From positions 1-64,000 of the forward strand of contig NZ_JBHLTP010000024.1 in NCBI RefSeq assembly GCF_042434395.1: a stretch of 64,000 nt of DNA, written 5' to 3'. Below are positions 1 to 8,363 of the stretch, in pieces; position 1 is the first letter of the stretch, and every line of letters begins with the position of its first letter. Position numbers and translations under genes: made by a program. The notes beneath the pieces were generated by a model, which saw only the letters and a program-made list of their open reading frames with translations, was not told the origin of the DNA and made no database searches. The stretch comes from Pontibacillus salicampi (lineage in GTDB: Bacteria > Bacillota > Bacilli > Bacillales > BH030062).

Positions 1-17
1 ATCAAACTCTCCATAAG
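1..17 (-). rRNA. 16S rRNA gene, first bases only (partial)
   Basis: Read on the minus strand, the window edge ends in TTATGGAGAGTTTGAT, the conserved 5' start of Bacillales 16S rRNA. The strand before it carries the leader motif CTTTGAAAACTGAAC found ahead of Bacillus rRNA operons. Only about 17 bases of the gene lie inside the window. In B. subtilis the rrnA operon also lies just beyond bofA, so the synteny agrees. Confidence 0.82.
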
Positions 18-151
18 AGTTCGCCTAACATCATGTGAACATGATTACTGGCTAATGTTAAAAAATTAACAGGTTGTTTACAAGTTGTTTTGTTCAGTTT
101 TCAAAGATCAAAAGCGTTTCAGCTTTTGCCGCTTAAATTAGCGACTTAATT

Positions 152-269
152 ATCTTATCATTTCTTTTTGTTAGCGTCAATGATTTTTTCTTGTTCATTT
201 CGGCTCGGAAATGATGTCGTCTTTTGAAGCGACAAATACTAATATATCATCCCTGCCGTGTATCGTCAA
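152..269 (-). promoter_or_regulatory. Tandem rRNA operon promoters P1 and P2
   Basis: Two sigma-A type promoters face the 16S gene. P1 has -35 TTGACG (264-269) and -10 TATATT (241-246) with a 17-nt spacer. P2 has -35 TTGACG (175-180) and -10 TAAGAT (152-157), also with a 17-nt spacer. Paired promoters of this kind are usual for Bacillus rRNA operons. The rest of the 500-base stretch is leader and AT-rich sequence with no gene. The P1 -10 region and discriminator recur exactly ahead of tRNA-Ser. Confidence 0.75.
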
Positions 270-462
270 TAACTTTTTGTTATCTTTTTGGCTGAGTGTT
301 ATTTAGTGTGTCGCGTCTCTTAAAGCGACAATTAATAATTTACCATGTGCGGAAATCTTATGCAATACTTTTATTGAAATTTGTCGAGAAAAATTAAATA
401 TGGTACGCAAATTCACCTCTACAACCTATGTATATGACTAAGGAATGGTGCTGACCAGCAAA

Positions 463-498
463 CAAAAAGCCAGGCTATTTGTCAGCCAGGCTTTGCTT
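463..498 (-). terminator. Terminator after bofA
   Basis: Minus strand: two AGCC-N-GGCT blocks separated by 7 nt pair into a 9-bp stem with one central mismatch, followed by TTTTTG. It sits immediately after the bofA stop and ends the recR-bofA unit before the rRNA promoters. Confidence 0.7.
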
Positions 499-503
499 TA
501 TCA

Positions 504-788
504 TTATGAAACCACAAACAATTGAATCGCTACTAGCGCAGCTAGTCCTGGTATCCCTAATATCCCGGATACGATAGCTGTATAAGCGTTTATAGGAATA
601 TGCAGCCCTAGGGAAGCACCAAATACATTGAAGAAAAATAAGAATAAGACTCCGATCACCACTTTAATGGCACCGTTGGCTACAAATCGCATCGGTTTCA
701 TTGGTGCACCCGCAATTAACAAAAAGCTGATCAAGATTGTAATACCAATTATGACTGCAATAGAGACCACAGAAAAACCCCCTTTCAT
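504..788 (-). CDS. bofA: BofA, inhibitor of pro-sigma-K processing
   Basis: A 94-residue membrane protein. In B. subtilis BofA works with SpoIVFA in the outer forespore membrane to hold the SpoIVFB protease inactive until the forespore checkpoint is met. Hydrophobic segments lie at about residues 4-26, 38-60 and 66-92. The family-typical 'GAPMKPMRFVANGAIKVVIG' stretch follows the first one. Length matches the family (about 87-95). The start ATG is preceded by GAAGGA. It is the last gene of the dnaX-yaaK-recR-yaaL-bofA run, as in B. subtilis. The csfB gene that lies between bofA and rrnA in B. subtilis is absent here. Confidence 0.92.
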   Translation of the reverse strand: MKGGFSVVSIAVIIGITILISFLLIAGAPMKPMRFVANGAIKVVIGVLFLFFFNVFGASLGLHIPINAYTAIVSGILGIPGLAALVAIQLFVVS

Positions 789-849
789 TTGCTTGTCCTT
801 CTACTTCATTTATATGAACAAACAAACGGGGGCATACCTTTTTAATGGC

Positions 850-1071
850 TTAATATTGAACTTTAATGTTTCTCGCTCTAGCTTCCTTTAATAGGTAGAA
901 ATATTTCGCCTTTGCAATGGCTAAATCCCTCTGACCTGTCTCAGTCGTTTCAACACTGTGGTCCATGATTTTCTGCAGGGACATCCAATCTCTTTTTAAT
1001 TGATAGATGTGATCGATTAGCTCTTGGTCATGGTAGAAATGTTTTTTCTTCTTTTTTTTATTCCTAAACAT
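850..1071 (-). CDS. yaaL: YaaL family protein (DUF2508)
   Basis: A small 73-residue, very basic protein with a lysine run at residues 4-10 and a predicted helical remainder containing an 'IAKAKYFYLLKEARARN' stretch. It belongs to the conserved, functionally uncharacterised DUF2508/YaaL family found beside recR and bofA across Bacillaceae. The ATG has a good ribosome-binding site (AAGGAG, about 6 nt away). It lies 15 bp after recR and is almost certainly cotranscribed with it. No enzymatic motif is visible, so no function is assigned. Confidence 0.88.
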   Translation of the reverse strand: MFRNKKKKKKHFYHDQELIDHIYQLKRDWMSLQKIMDHSVETTETGQRDLAIAKAKYFYLLKEARARNIKVQY

Positions 1072-1086
1072 AAGAGGCTCCTTCTT

Positions 1087-1683
1087 TTACAAGTCTCTTC
1101 TTCCTTCTAAAGCCTTGGACAAGGTTACTTCATCGGCATACTCTAGATCTCCTCCAACCGGTAATCCGTGAGCAATTCTAGAAACTTTAATCCCAGCAGG
1201 CTTCACAAGGCGTGAAATATACATAGCTGTTGCTTCCCCTTCAATGTTTGGGTTAGTCGCTACGATCAATTCCTCTACCCCTTCATCCTTCAATCTATTT
1301 ATCAGGCTGGATATGTTGATATCCTCAGGTCCAATTCCATCCATTGGGGATATGGCACCATGCAGGACATGATATTTTCCACTGAATTCTTTCATTTTCT
1401 CCATAGCGATCACGTCTTTCGGATCCTGTACCACACAAATCAAGGTGCTGTCCCGCTGATCATCCTGACAAATAGCACATGGATCCTGGTCGGTAATATG
1501 ACCGCACACCGAGCAATGGGTTAATTCACGCTTAGCATTCACTAGCGATTTCGCAAAATCAAGAACATCATCTTCTTGCATTTCTAATACAAAAAACGCC
1601 AGGCGGGCCGCCGTTTTCGGGCCAATCCCTGGCAGTTTAGTAAAACTGTCAATCAATTTGGATATTGGTTCCGGGTAATACAT
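1087..1683 (-). CDS. recR: Recombination mediator protein RecR
   Basis: A 198-residue recombination mediator that works with RecO and RecF to load RecA on SSB-coated gapped DNA. Domains in order: helix-hairpin-helix (LPGIGPKTA, residues 17-25); a four-cysteine zinc finger (C57, C60, C69, C72); a Toprim domain from about residue 80, with the acidic stretch beginning VVQDPKD; and the C-terminal Walker-B-like segment. Length is standard (198 in B. subtilis). It sits downstream of yaaK, as in nearly all Firmicutes. The 133-bp gap to yaaK holds two strong hairpins. Confidence 0.97.
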   Translation of the reverse strand: MYYPEPISKLIDSFTKLPGIGPKTAARLAFFVLEMQEDDVLDFAKSLVNAKRELTHCSVCGHITDQDPCAICQDDQRDSTLICVVQDPKDVIAMEKMKEFSGKYHVLHGAISPMDGIGPEDINISSLINRLKDEGVEELIVATNPNIEGEATAMYISRLVKPAGIKVSRIAHGLPVGGDLEYADEVTLSKALEGRRDL

Positions 1684-1720
1684 GTTGTCTCCTCCTAAAA
1701 GAAAAGCAGCCTATAATCAA

Positions 1721-1800
1721 GGTGGCTTACAAGAATCGTCATTCACGCTTGTAAGCCACCTTTTATCATAAGTCATAGCTTCTCCGCATGAGGGAGAAGC
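1721..1800 (-). other. Two hairpins between yaaK and recR
   Basis: A 13-bp perfect stem (1721-1733 with 1748-1760) and an 8-bp stem (1778-1785 with 1793-1800) lie inside an otherwise conserved operon. On the transcribed minus strand neither is followed by a U-run, so they look like processing or stability structures rather than terminators. Confidence 0.55.
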
Positions 1801-1816
1801 ATTGCAATTGTTTTAT

Positions 1817-2131
1817 TTAAAACATTCCAGGCATGTTTAGCCCTTTCGTGAATTCACCCATCGTATCGTTTGTCTTGTCATCAATTTGCTTCAACACATC
1901 GTTGGTAGCCGCGATAATTAAATCTTGCAGCATATCCACATCATCAGGGTCTACTACATCCTCTTGTATTTCTACATCCGTAATTTCTTTTTTTCCATTC
2001 GCCACAACCTTGACCATGCCTCCGCCAGCTGTAGCTTCAAATGACATTTCATGTAATTCTTCTTGTGCTTTCGCCATCTTCTTTTGCATTTTCTGCATTT
2101 GCTTCATCATATTATTCATATTACCTTTCAT
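1817..2131 (-). CDS. yaaK: YbaB/EbfC family nucleoid-associated protein
   Basis: A 104-residue DNA-binding protein of the YbaB/EbfC family. These are small dimeric proteins that bind DNA with little sequence specificity. The N-terminus is a methionine- and lysine-rich helix (MNNMMKQMQKMQKKMAKAQ), followed by the conserved 'GGGMVKVVANGKKEITDVEI' core. Typical length is 100-110. The ATG is preceded by a strong AAAGGAGGAG. The gene lies 15 bp after dnaX and upstream of recR, the invariant bacterial dnaX-ybaB-recR arrangement. In-frame antisense open reading across it is not a gene. Confidence 0.95.
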   Translation of the reverse strand: MKGNMNNMMKQMQKMQKKMAKAQEELHEMSFEATAGGGMVKVVANGKKEITDVEIQEDVVDPDDVDMLQDLIIAATNDVLKQIDDKTNDTMGEFTKGLNMPGMF

Positions 2132-2146
2132 GATAAAACTCCTCCT

Positions 2147-3847
2147 TTAATCTTCTTGTATTTCTAATAGGTCGTCGCCTACTAATTTACGTGCTTCCGC
2201 TATTAAAGGGTCTTCCTGGGGAGCTTCCTCCCCTTTTTCCCCCTCTTCATCCTGCTGCCGCTGCTTCACAAACTCTTCACGTAATTCTTGCCACTTATCT
2301 TCAGGGATTGGAATGATGGTAATATCCCTGCCCATAAATTCCGCTAATAGCTGTTGGATAATATGTTGATTTTCTAGAGCAAGCGAACAATGGATTTCGT
2401 ATTTAAACGAAAGGACGATTGAGTTTTGAGAGGCAGCTCTCGGCTTACTATTCATTAGTCTGGCATGAGCCGGCGGGCTGGATTGTCGCAAGGAATCCAT
2501 AAAATTCGCCCATTGGGACTGAATTTGCTTCAAATCCTGCTTGGACGCTTCGTCCATTACCCTTCTGATACGTTCATATGGAATTTTGTATTGATTCCGC
2601 CGCCCTGAACGTTGCGGCTTTTTCTGTTCAGTAGAGGAGGAACTGGGTTGAGCTGCCGGAGCTTGCTGAAGTTGGGTCAGCTTCTTCTCCAATTCCTCTA
2701 CTTTATTCTTTAATTCCCGCACCGCTTCCGGTTCTATTTGGACGCTGGAGGGTGCTGCCGTTGCCTGTATATCACAAATGTTAAGCATAGCTATTTCAAT
2801 GAACACCTTCGGGCTGTTGGTCCACTTCATTTCCTGCTGACATTGATTCAGAGTGGCAATAGTCTGCTGAATCCAGTCGGCAGTCAACTCCTGGCTCAAC
2901 GCTTTAAAGGTATCATCGGGAATAGCCCGCTCCAGGATATCTTCAAGACCTGGAGCACTTTGATACAGTAGTAAATCCCGTAAGTAATAAATCAAGTCAA
3001 ATATAAATCTACCTGGGTCTTTACCTTCTTGTATGAGCTCATCAACAAAACGAAGGGCTTGCTTGACTTCATTGTCGCGCAGTGCTTGAATAACATCTGC
3101 TAGCTTTTGTTGAGAGACAGAGCCTGTCACAGCCAGCACATCCTCAATCGTTACTTCCTCTTCGCTGTAGGAGATGGCTTGATCCAGCAGGCTTAAGGCA
3201 TCACGCATTCCACCCTCTGCTGCTAGCGCTACTGCTTCTAACGCTTCGGTTGTCACGGACAGCTCTTCTCTTTCTATTATATATTGCATTCTTTCCACTA
3301 AAGAGCTTTGATTAATTCGCTTGAAGTCGAAGCGCTGACAACGGGAAATGATGGTTAATGGTATCTTGTGTGGTTCTGTTGTCGCTAATATAAAGATGAC
3401 ATGTTGCGGCGGTTCCTCCAACGTCTTTAACAGCGCATTAAAGGCACCAATAGACAGCATGTGTACTTCATCGACTATATATACTTTATACGATACAGCA
3501 CTTGGTGCGTACTTCACCTTGTCTCGAATATCACGTATTTGCTCTACACCGTTGTTCGATGCTGCATCAATTTCAATCACGTCAGAGATCGACCCATCCT
3601 GAATGCCGAGACAAGCATCACACTCATTACACGGTTCTTTCACAGGTCTTCTTTCGCAGTTAACAGCCTTGGCAAATATCTTGGCCGCACTGGTTTTCCC
3701 TGTACCTCTTGGACCCGAGAACAAATAGGCATGCGAAAATTTATCTTGAACAATCGCATTCTGTAATGTACGGGTGATATGTGATTGTCCAACAACATCC
3801 GTGAAATTCCTTGGACGCCATACTCTATACAATGCCTGATAGCTCAT
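2147..3847 (-). CDS. dnaX: DNA polymerase III gamma/tau subunit DnaX
   Basis: Clamp-loader ATPase subunit, 566 residues from the chosen start. The AAA+ module has Walker A GPRGTGKT (45-52), a zinc module with C64, C73, C76 and C79, Walker B IVDEVHML and the sensor-1 region ILATTEPHKIP. The C-terminal third is a tau-like extension with a coiled coil (about residues 380-400) and a glutamate-rich tail. An in-frame ATG 33 bases upstream would add an arginine/lysine-rich MRKKPKRRTRT. I chose MSYQALYRVW because family members begin there and a GGAGAACGAGG-type site precedes it. No obvious frameshift signal for a short gamma form was seen. Confidence 0.95.
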   Translation of the reverse strand: MSYQALYRVWRPRNFTDVVGQSHITRTLQNAIVQDKFSHAYLFSGPRGTGKTSAAKIFAKAVNCERRPVKEPCNECDACLGIQDGSISDVIEIDAASNNGVEQIRDIRDKVKYAPSAVSYKVYIVDEVHMLSIGAFNALLKTLEEPPQHVIFILATTEPHKIPLTIISRCQRFDFKRINQSSLVERMQYIIEREELSVTTEALEAVALAAEGGMRDALSLLDQAISYSEEEVTIEDVLAVTGSVSQQKLADVIQALRDNEVKQALRFVDELIQEGKDPGRFIFDLIYYLRDLLLYQSAPGLEDILERAIPDDTFKALSQELTADWIQQTIATLNQCQQEMKWTNSPKVFIEIAMLNICDIQATAAPSSVQIEPEAVRELKNKVEELEKKLTQLQQAPAAQPSSSSTEQKKPQRSGRRNQYKIPYERIRRVMDEASKQDLKQIQSQWANFMDSLRQSSPPAHARLMNSKPRAASQNSIVLSFKYEIHCSLALENQHIIQQLLAEFMGRDITIIPIPEDKWQELREEFVKQRQQDEEGEKGEEAPQEDPLIAEARKLVGDDLLEIQED

Positions 3848-3967
3848 TGTCCTCGTTCTCCTTTTTGGTTTCTTCCTCATTATACCTAAACAAAGATAGG
3901 GTTTTCAATGTAAAAAGCAAACGGATAGCTTCTATATTAGCACATGCATTATGAAATGGATTCGCAT

Positions 3968-4004
3968 ATAAAAAAACTCACCTTATAATAGATGAGTTTG
4001 TGTT
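3968..4004 (-). terminator. Terminator of the SRP RNA
   Basis: Minus strand: AACTCATC pairs with GGTGAGTT (one G-U pair) around a 9-nt loop and is followed by a run of seven T. It lies directly after the 3' end of the SRP RNA. Confidence 0.7.
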
Positions 4005-4010
4005 TATGTA

Positions 4011-4287
4011 GTACGCCGTGCACCCGACTTCGATGAAATGGCCCCAAGCGTTACCCAATTTCATGGCTCGACCCAGGCTATCCCGCAACACATGGGGATG
4101 ACCGCTTACTGCTGCTTCCTTCCGGACCTGACAGGGTTCGCGGGTCCTCATTGTGCGGGACCCGGGTGTCAACACCAATCCTTTGGGGCAGACCTTGAAA
4201 CCACTTCACCTTGGCCGGGGATTCGGCCTCGCTATAGCGGATTGCGAGTACAGGGCACCGCTACCTCCCCGCTTAGCACGGCAAATT
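4011..4287 (-). ncRNA. ffs: Signal recognition particle RNA, large Bacillus type
   Basis: The minus strand carries the universally conserved SRP RNA apical motif GTCAGGTCCGGAAGGAAGCA around 4105-4135. The flanks pair to form the long helix 8, and the 5' part begins TTTGCCGTGCTAAGCGGGGA, typical of the Bacillus scRNA 5' (Alu) domain. The span of about 275 nt matches the 270-nt class of B. subtilis, which has Alu-like helices 1-4. It lies between tadA and dnaX, exactly as scr does in B. subtilis. Ends are estimated to within a few bases. Apparent open reading across this RNA on either strand should not be taken as genes. Confidence 0.93.
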
Positions 4288-4402
4288 TGTTATCAAATTG
4301 TTATCACATAAGCTTGTACTGCTTTTTTAATGTGACATACTCTAGTATAGCGATTATATCGCTAAAATGCAATGGCAAATGACTGTAAATATATTACAAC
4401 TA

Positions 4403-4870
4403 TTATTTGTTTCGTTTCTTCTTTTCCCTCAACTGCTGGAAAAAGCTCGTGAGCATCGTAGAACAGCGTTCGTGCAGCACTTCAGGGATTACCTCCGCGC
4501 GATGATTAAAACGAGAATCCGTAAGCAGATTCATCAACGTTCCTGTGCAGCCAGCCTTTGGATCGTAGGCTCCGAATACAACCGTTGGAATACGGGATTG
4601 CAATATAGCACCGGCACACATGGGACATGGCTCTAACGTTACATACAAGACACAATCCTCCAAACGCCAGCTGCCAACGGCTTCATTGGCACGCTCAATA
4701 GCAATAAACTCTGCATGAGAGGACGCCTTTTGGGTGTGCTCTCTTTCATTATACCCTCTCGCTATAACCTTGTCTTCTTTTACGATTACAGCCCCAATAG
4801 GAACCTCTCCAATGGACTCTGCTTTCTTTGCTTCTTCTATAGCAAGACTCATGTAATATTCATGATTCAT
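4403..4870 (-). CDS. tadA: tRNA(Arg) adenosine-34 deaminase TadA
   Basis: A 155-residue zinc deaminase that converts A34 of tRNA-Arg(ACG) to inosine, which is needed to read CGN codons. The cytidine-deaminase signature is complete: zinc ligand H52 and catalytic E54 in SSHAEF, then zinc ligands C82 and C85 in PCPMCAG. The C-terminal helix 'CSTMLTSFFQQLREKKK' is typical of the family. An AAAGGG site precedes the ATG. The gene is divergent from yaaI and upstream of the SRP RNA, as in B. subtilis, where it is called yaaJ. Confidence 0.95.
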   Translation of the reverse strand: MNHEYYMSLAIEEAKKAESIGEVPIGAVIVKEDKVIARGYNEREHTQKASSHAEFIAIERANEAVGSWRLEDCVLYVTLEPCPMCAGAILQSRIPTVVFGAYDPKAGCTGTLMNLLTDSRFNHRAEVIPEVLHERCSTMLTSFFQQLREKKKRNK

Positions 4871-4940
4871 ACGCCAACAACCCTTTTTCGAATGGAATGA
4901 ACATGTTTAGAAAAACTAAACGAAGAAAGGAGGTCCTTCC

Positions 4941-5486
4941 ATGCTACATCCTAAACACACTGCCATTATTATCGTTGATATTATAAATGATTTCAACTTT
5001 CCTCACGGAGAGATGCTCAAACAGCACACACAGCGCATCCTCCCAAATATCCTTCAGTTGAAGCAATATGCGAGGATTCATCATTTCCCTATCATTTACG
5101 TCAACGACCATTATGAGCTGTGGCAAGCCGATTTACAACGAATTTATCACAAATGCTGCAGTCCTTCCAACGAAGAGCTATTAAAGCCAATGATGCCAGA
5201 CGTAGAAGCAAATGATTATTTTCTCATTAAACCGAAGCATTCCGGATTTCACCAAACAGCACTCCAGGCTTTATTAGCACACCTGCAGATCGAGCATGTC
5301 ATTATCACAGGTATTGCTGGTAATATTTGCGTGCTATTTACCGCAAACGATGCATACATGCGGGAATACACCATCTCTGTTCCAGAAGACGGTATTGCCT
5401 CTAATAACGAGCAGGATAATGCGTATGCATTGAGGATGATGAACAACGTACTTAAAGCAGATATCACCCCTATCCAGTCGTTTTAA
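4941..5486 (+). CDS. yaaI: Isochorismatase-family cysteine hydrolase YaaI
   Basis: A 181-residue protein with the cysteine-hydrolase fold of isochorismatases and nicotinamidases. The likely catalytic triad is visible: D13 in IIVDIINDF, a lysine in LIKPKHSGF (K97 or K99), and nucleophile C130 in ITGIAGNICV with the preceding cis-peptide-type glycine. The substrate cannot be read from sequence. The B. subtilis neighbour yaaI has the same place and family, so the name reflects synteny. A strong AAAGGAGGT ribosome site lies 6 nt before the ATG. It is divergent from tadA and 66 bp upstream of yaaH; the two may be cotranscribed. Confidence 0.9.
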   Translation: MLHPKHTAIIIVDIINDFNFPHGEMLKQHTQRILPNILQLKQYARIHHFPIIYVNDHYELWQADLQRIYHKCCSPSNEELLKPMMPDVEANDYFLIKPKHSGFHQTALQALLAHLQIEHVIITGIAGNICVLFTANDAYMREYTISVPEDGIASNNEQDNAYALRMMNNVLKADITPIQSF

Positions 5487-5552
5487 AACATACTTTCCTC
5501 CTTCTCCTCATATGTCTGTAGTAGTCAGGCATTTTTGAGAGGAGGGTTTGTC

Positions 5553-6842
5553 TTGCAAATTCATGTTGTACAGTCCGGAGAAAGCCTATATAGTATCGCC
5601 AATCAGTATAGTGTCCCTATGGACCAGCTAATAAGAGCAAATGAACTGGACGCCCCTAATAACCTAGTGGTTGGTCAGGCACTCGTTATCCCTATTGACG
5701 GACAATACTACTTCGTTCAGCAAGGGGACAGTCTTTATTCCATCGCTGGTTCATTTAATATCTCTACTCAGGAACTAGCGAACATTAACCAAATTTCGAT
5801 GCAGCAAATGCTCCCAATAGGATTACGAATCTATATTCCACCAAAACCTAAAACCGAAGCTGCATTTAATGGATATGCAGAGTCCTATGGAGGAGAAGTA
5901 TCCAAAGATTTAGAGGAGTATGTGACAGAGCATGCCCCTTCCCTTACGTACCTTGGACCATTTAGTTACCAAATAAATAATGACGGATCCTTAAAGCCTC
6001 CACCCCTTAATAATTATTTCACCATTGCTAAAGAGAACAATGTAGCCATGATGCTCGTTGTGACAAACATTAAAGGGGGAAGTTTCGACAAAGAACTAGG
6101 CAGGAAAGTAGTGACAGATGAAAAATTCCAGAACACCCTACTAAAGAACATTATCCAGACCGCCAAAGATAAAGGCTATACGGATGTTCATTTTGATTTT
6201 GAATTTCTCCCACAGGAAACGAGACAGAACTACAACCGATTCCTTAAGAAGGCAAAGAAGCAATTATCGGCTGCCGGGTTTCAGATGTCTACTGCATTAG
6301 CGCCAAAGAAAAGCGCTCAACAAAAGGGAGCCTGGTACACTGCACACGATTACAAAACCCATGGCGAGACAGCTGATTTCGTTGTACTGATGACCTATGA
6401 ATGGGGATATAGTGGTGGCCCGCCAATGCCAGTATCTCCAATCGGACCGGTTCGGGACGTGGTCAATTACGCCTTGAGTGTCATGCCTGCCGATAAAATC
6501 TTCTTAGGACAGAACTTATATGGCTATGATTGGACACTGCCATATAAGAAAGGGGGAGACCCTGCAGAAGCCATTAGTCCGCAGACAGCTATAAAGCGTG
6601 CCCGAAAATATAATGTAGCTATTCAATATGACGAAGAAGCGGAAGCTCCGTTTTATACTTATACAGATGAAAAGGGGAAGAAGCATGAGGTATGGTTTGA
6701 AGATGCCCGCTCCATACAAGCCAAATTCGATCTAGTGAAGGAGCTTGGGCTAAAAGGAATCAGTTATTGGAAGCTTGGATTAAACTTCCCGCAAAACTGG
6801 GAGTTGTTAGAAAGTCAATTCAATGTGAATAAGCTGGTGTAA
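5553..6842 (+). CDS. yaaH: YaaH/SleL-type spore glycoside hydrolase, LysM + GH18
   Basis: A 429-residue protein with two N-terminal LysM domains (about 2-46 and 51-95) and a family-18 glycoside hydrolase domain from about 110 to the end. The GH18 acidic motif is HFDFEF, in which the glutamate is the expected acid/base. YaaH and its orthologue SleL act on spore cortex muropeptides at germination and are spore-associated through LysM. No signal peptide is seen, as expected for a protein made in the mother cell. The start is TTG at 5553, preceded by GAGAGGAGG 7 nt away; another TTG at 5535 lies before that site. Standard length for the family is about 427-430. Confidence 0.92.
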   Translation: MQIHVVQSGESLYSIANQYSVPMDQLIRANELDAPNNLVVGQALVIPIDGQYYFVQQGDSLYSIAGSFNISTQELANINQISMQQMLPIGLRIYIPPKPKTEAAFNGYAESYGGEVSKDLEEYVTEHAPSLTYLGPFSYQINNDGSLKPPPLNNYFTIAKENNVAMMLVVTNIKGGSFDKELGRKVVTDEKFQNTLLKNIIQTAKDKGYTDVHFDFEFLPQETRQNYNRFLKKAKKQLSAAGFQMSTALAPKKSAQQKGAWYTAHDYKTHGETADFVVLMTYEWGYSGGPPMPVSPIGPVRDVVNYALSVMPADKIFLGQNLYGYDWTLPYKKGGDPAEAISPQTAIKRARKYNVAIQYDEEAEAPFYTYTDEKGKKHEVWFEDARSIQAKFDLVKELGLKGISYWKLGLNFPQNWELLESQFNVNKLV

Positions 6843-6851
6843 TGATGCTCG

Positions 6852-6885
6852 CCCACTATCCACATCTCAGATAGTGGGTTTTTCC
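6852..6885 (+). terminator. Terminator after yaaH
   Basis: CCCACTATC (6852-6860) pairs with GATAGTGGG (6870-6878), followed by TTTTTCC. It separates yaaH from the DUF421 gene. Confidence 0.8.
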
Positions 6886-6952
6886 ATGGCTATACATGTT
6901 TTCAGCTAAGAAGGAGAACGATAGGGGAAAAGGAAGTAGGAGGTTACGTGAC

Positions 6953-7537
6953 ATGAATGTAGTTTGGGAATCAGTGGTGATGGTGTTAACTGGCGTTTTC
7001 TTATTGAGAGTTGCTGGCCGAAAATCCATTTCCCAAATGTCTCTCGCGCAAACCGTTATTATGATATCAATCGGCTCCATCATCATCCAGCCAATCATCG
7101 AATCAAGCCTATGGAAAACCATGACAGCAGCATCTGTATTCATCCTGGTTCTGGTTATAATAGAGGGACTACAGTTGAAATTCAATGCGATCGAGGCGTT
7201 TATCACGGGCAAGGCTCGAATTGTAGTGGAAAATGGTGTCGTCAATCAAAAGGAGCTGGCTAAATTGCGCTTATCTGTAGATCAATTAGAAATGTTTCTA
7301 CGGCAGCAGGGAATTACTTCCTTTGCTGATATTAAAACTGCCACAATCGAGCCGAACGGACAATTAGGCTATGAATTAGTAGACGATGCAAAGCCACTCA
7401 CGCTTAGGGATCTAAAACGTATCCTGCACCCATCTGTAGTCAAGCAGGTTCCAGATCCTACACCTTCAGAGAAGGACGAGAACCTCTTTCGAGAAATAAA
7501 CGAAATAGATTCCAACCCTTCCTCTACTTTAAAATAG
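6953..7537 (+). CDS. DUF421 (YetF-family) membrane protein
   Basis: A 194-residue protein of the DUF421/YetF family, with three hydrophobic segments in the first 75 residues, then a cytoplasmic domain with 'FNAIEAFITGKARIVVENG' and 'LRLSVDQLEMFLRQQGI', both characteristic of the family. B. subtilis has several paralogues (YetF, YkjA, YrbG and others). Some have been linked to spore or germination membranes, but a biochemical role is not established. The ATG at 6953 follows GTAGGAGG; a longer in-frame opening at 6896 lacks a ribosome site. Its stop codon abuts the stop of the convergent DUF3891 gene, with no terminator between them. Confidence 0.88.
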   Translation: MNVVWESVVMVLTGVFLLRVAGRKSISQMSLAQTVIMISIGSIIIQPIIESSLWKTMTAASVFILVLVIIEGLQLKFNAIEAFITGKARIVVENGVVNQKELAKLRLSVDQLEMFLRQQGITSFADIKTATIEPNGQLGYELVDDAKPLTLRDLKRILHPSVVKQVPDPTPSEKDENLFREINEIDSNPSSTLK

Positions 7538-8302
7538 CTAGGCGGGTACAAGAGATACTGTACGAATATGTGAGGGAGCTCCCTTCCACGCTTCCTCCCA
7601 CCCTATCTCATTTATAGTTGATAGCATTACCAAACGATACGGTATGTGTAGTGTGACGGACTGCTGTAGCGGAAATGGGGATATACTCACCTTCTCCTCC
7701 TGTATATAATGAGCTATTAATCCTTCTGGCGCTTCTGGAAAAGCTTGACGAAACCCATTTTTAAACCACGATAACTCCCTATCTTTTGTCACTCCCGGTT
7801 GGTTCATGCAACAGTATAGAGACAAATCATCACAAAACTGAAGCATTTGAAAATGATAGTCTATCGCTTCGTTTGTAATTCCAACATCAAGCTTCGCACG
7901 CAAACGAGCCTGACGCTCTGATTCGTTTTTTAGAAACGTTTTGCTGGCAGTATCACTTGGAGAGTTAGGAAAGAAGGAACAATAGTGCATACTGCACAAT
8001 AACGCGCTGTAGTCATCCTTCTCCTCTACTGCATCTACTCCCTCCTGATATCGCTTGACCTTCTCTTCCATCGGATAATCCATAAACGAAAAAGGCTGTC
8101 CTTTTTCCTCATTCCATACTGGATGCTGATCAAGTGGAATCCAGCCTCGATCATGATTAGCAACAGCATACTCAACGGATTCCTTTTGTTGAGGCAATGG
8201 CAAGGAAGCCTCTCCCCAGTTTTTCCCGATCACACCTGATGCGAGAGCATGTAAGTGCTGATCAAATAAAAGCAAACGGTCCTCTTCCTTCACAACAATC
8301 AT
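7538..8302 (-). CDS. DUF3891 family protein
   Basis: A 254-residue soluble protein matching the DUF3891 family of uncharacterised Bacillaceae proteins. It has a conserved N-terminal 'HALASG' segment, a histidine/aspartate pattern (ANHDRGW, CSMHYCSFF, QFCDDLSLYCC) reminiscent of a metal-dependent HD-like fold, and tryptophan-rich blocks. The metal-site suggestion is inference. The ATG is preceded by GAGGAGG. It is convergent with and directly abutting DUF421. No pathway can be assigned. Confidence 0.8.
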   Translation of the reverse strand: MIVVKEEDRLLLFDQHLHALASGVIGKNWGEASLPLPQQKESVEYAVANHDRGWIPLDQHPVWNEEKGQPFSFMDYPMEEKVKRYQEGVDAVEEKDDYSALLCSMHYCSFFPNSPSDTASKTFLKNESERQARLRAKLDVGITNEAIDYHFQMLQFCDDLSLYCCMNQPGVTKDRELSWFKNGFRQAFPEAPEGLIAHYIQEEKVSISPFPLQQSVTLHIPYRLVMLSTINEIGWEEAWKGAPSHIRTVSLVPA

Positions 8303-8363
8303 ACGTGTACCTCCTCTCTCTTTAGTAGTTCTCGTTTGATCCCGATAATTCCTCTACATATGT

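Noticed and set aside
489..503. csfB gene between bofA and the rRNA operon
   Set aside because: Expected from B. subtilis order, but the gap contains only a terminator and rRNA promoters.
1833..2150. A 105-codon frame antisense to yaaK
   Set aside because: Shadow of yaaK codon use; serine/isoleucine/phenylalanine-rich product with no ribosome site.
4038..4382. Open frames of 66 and 114 codons over the SRP RNA
   Set aside because: They cover the SRP RNA gene, have no ribosome site and no protein-like composition.
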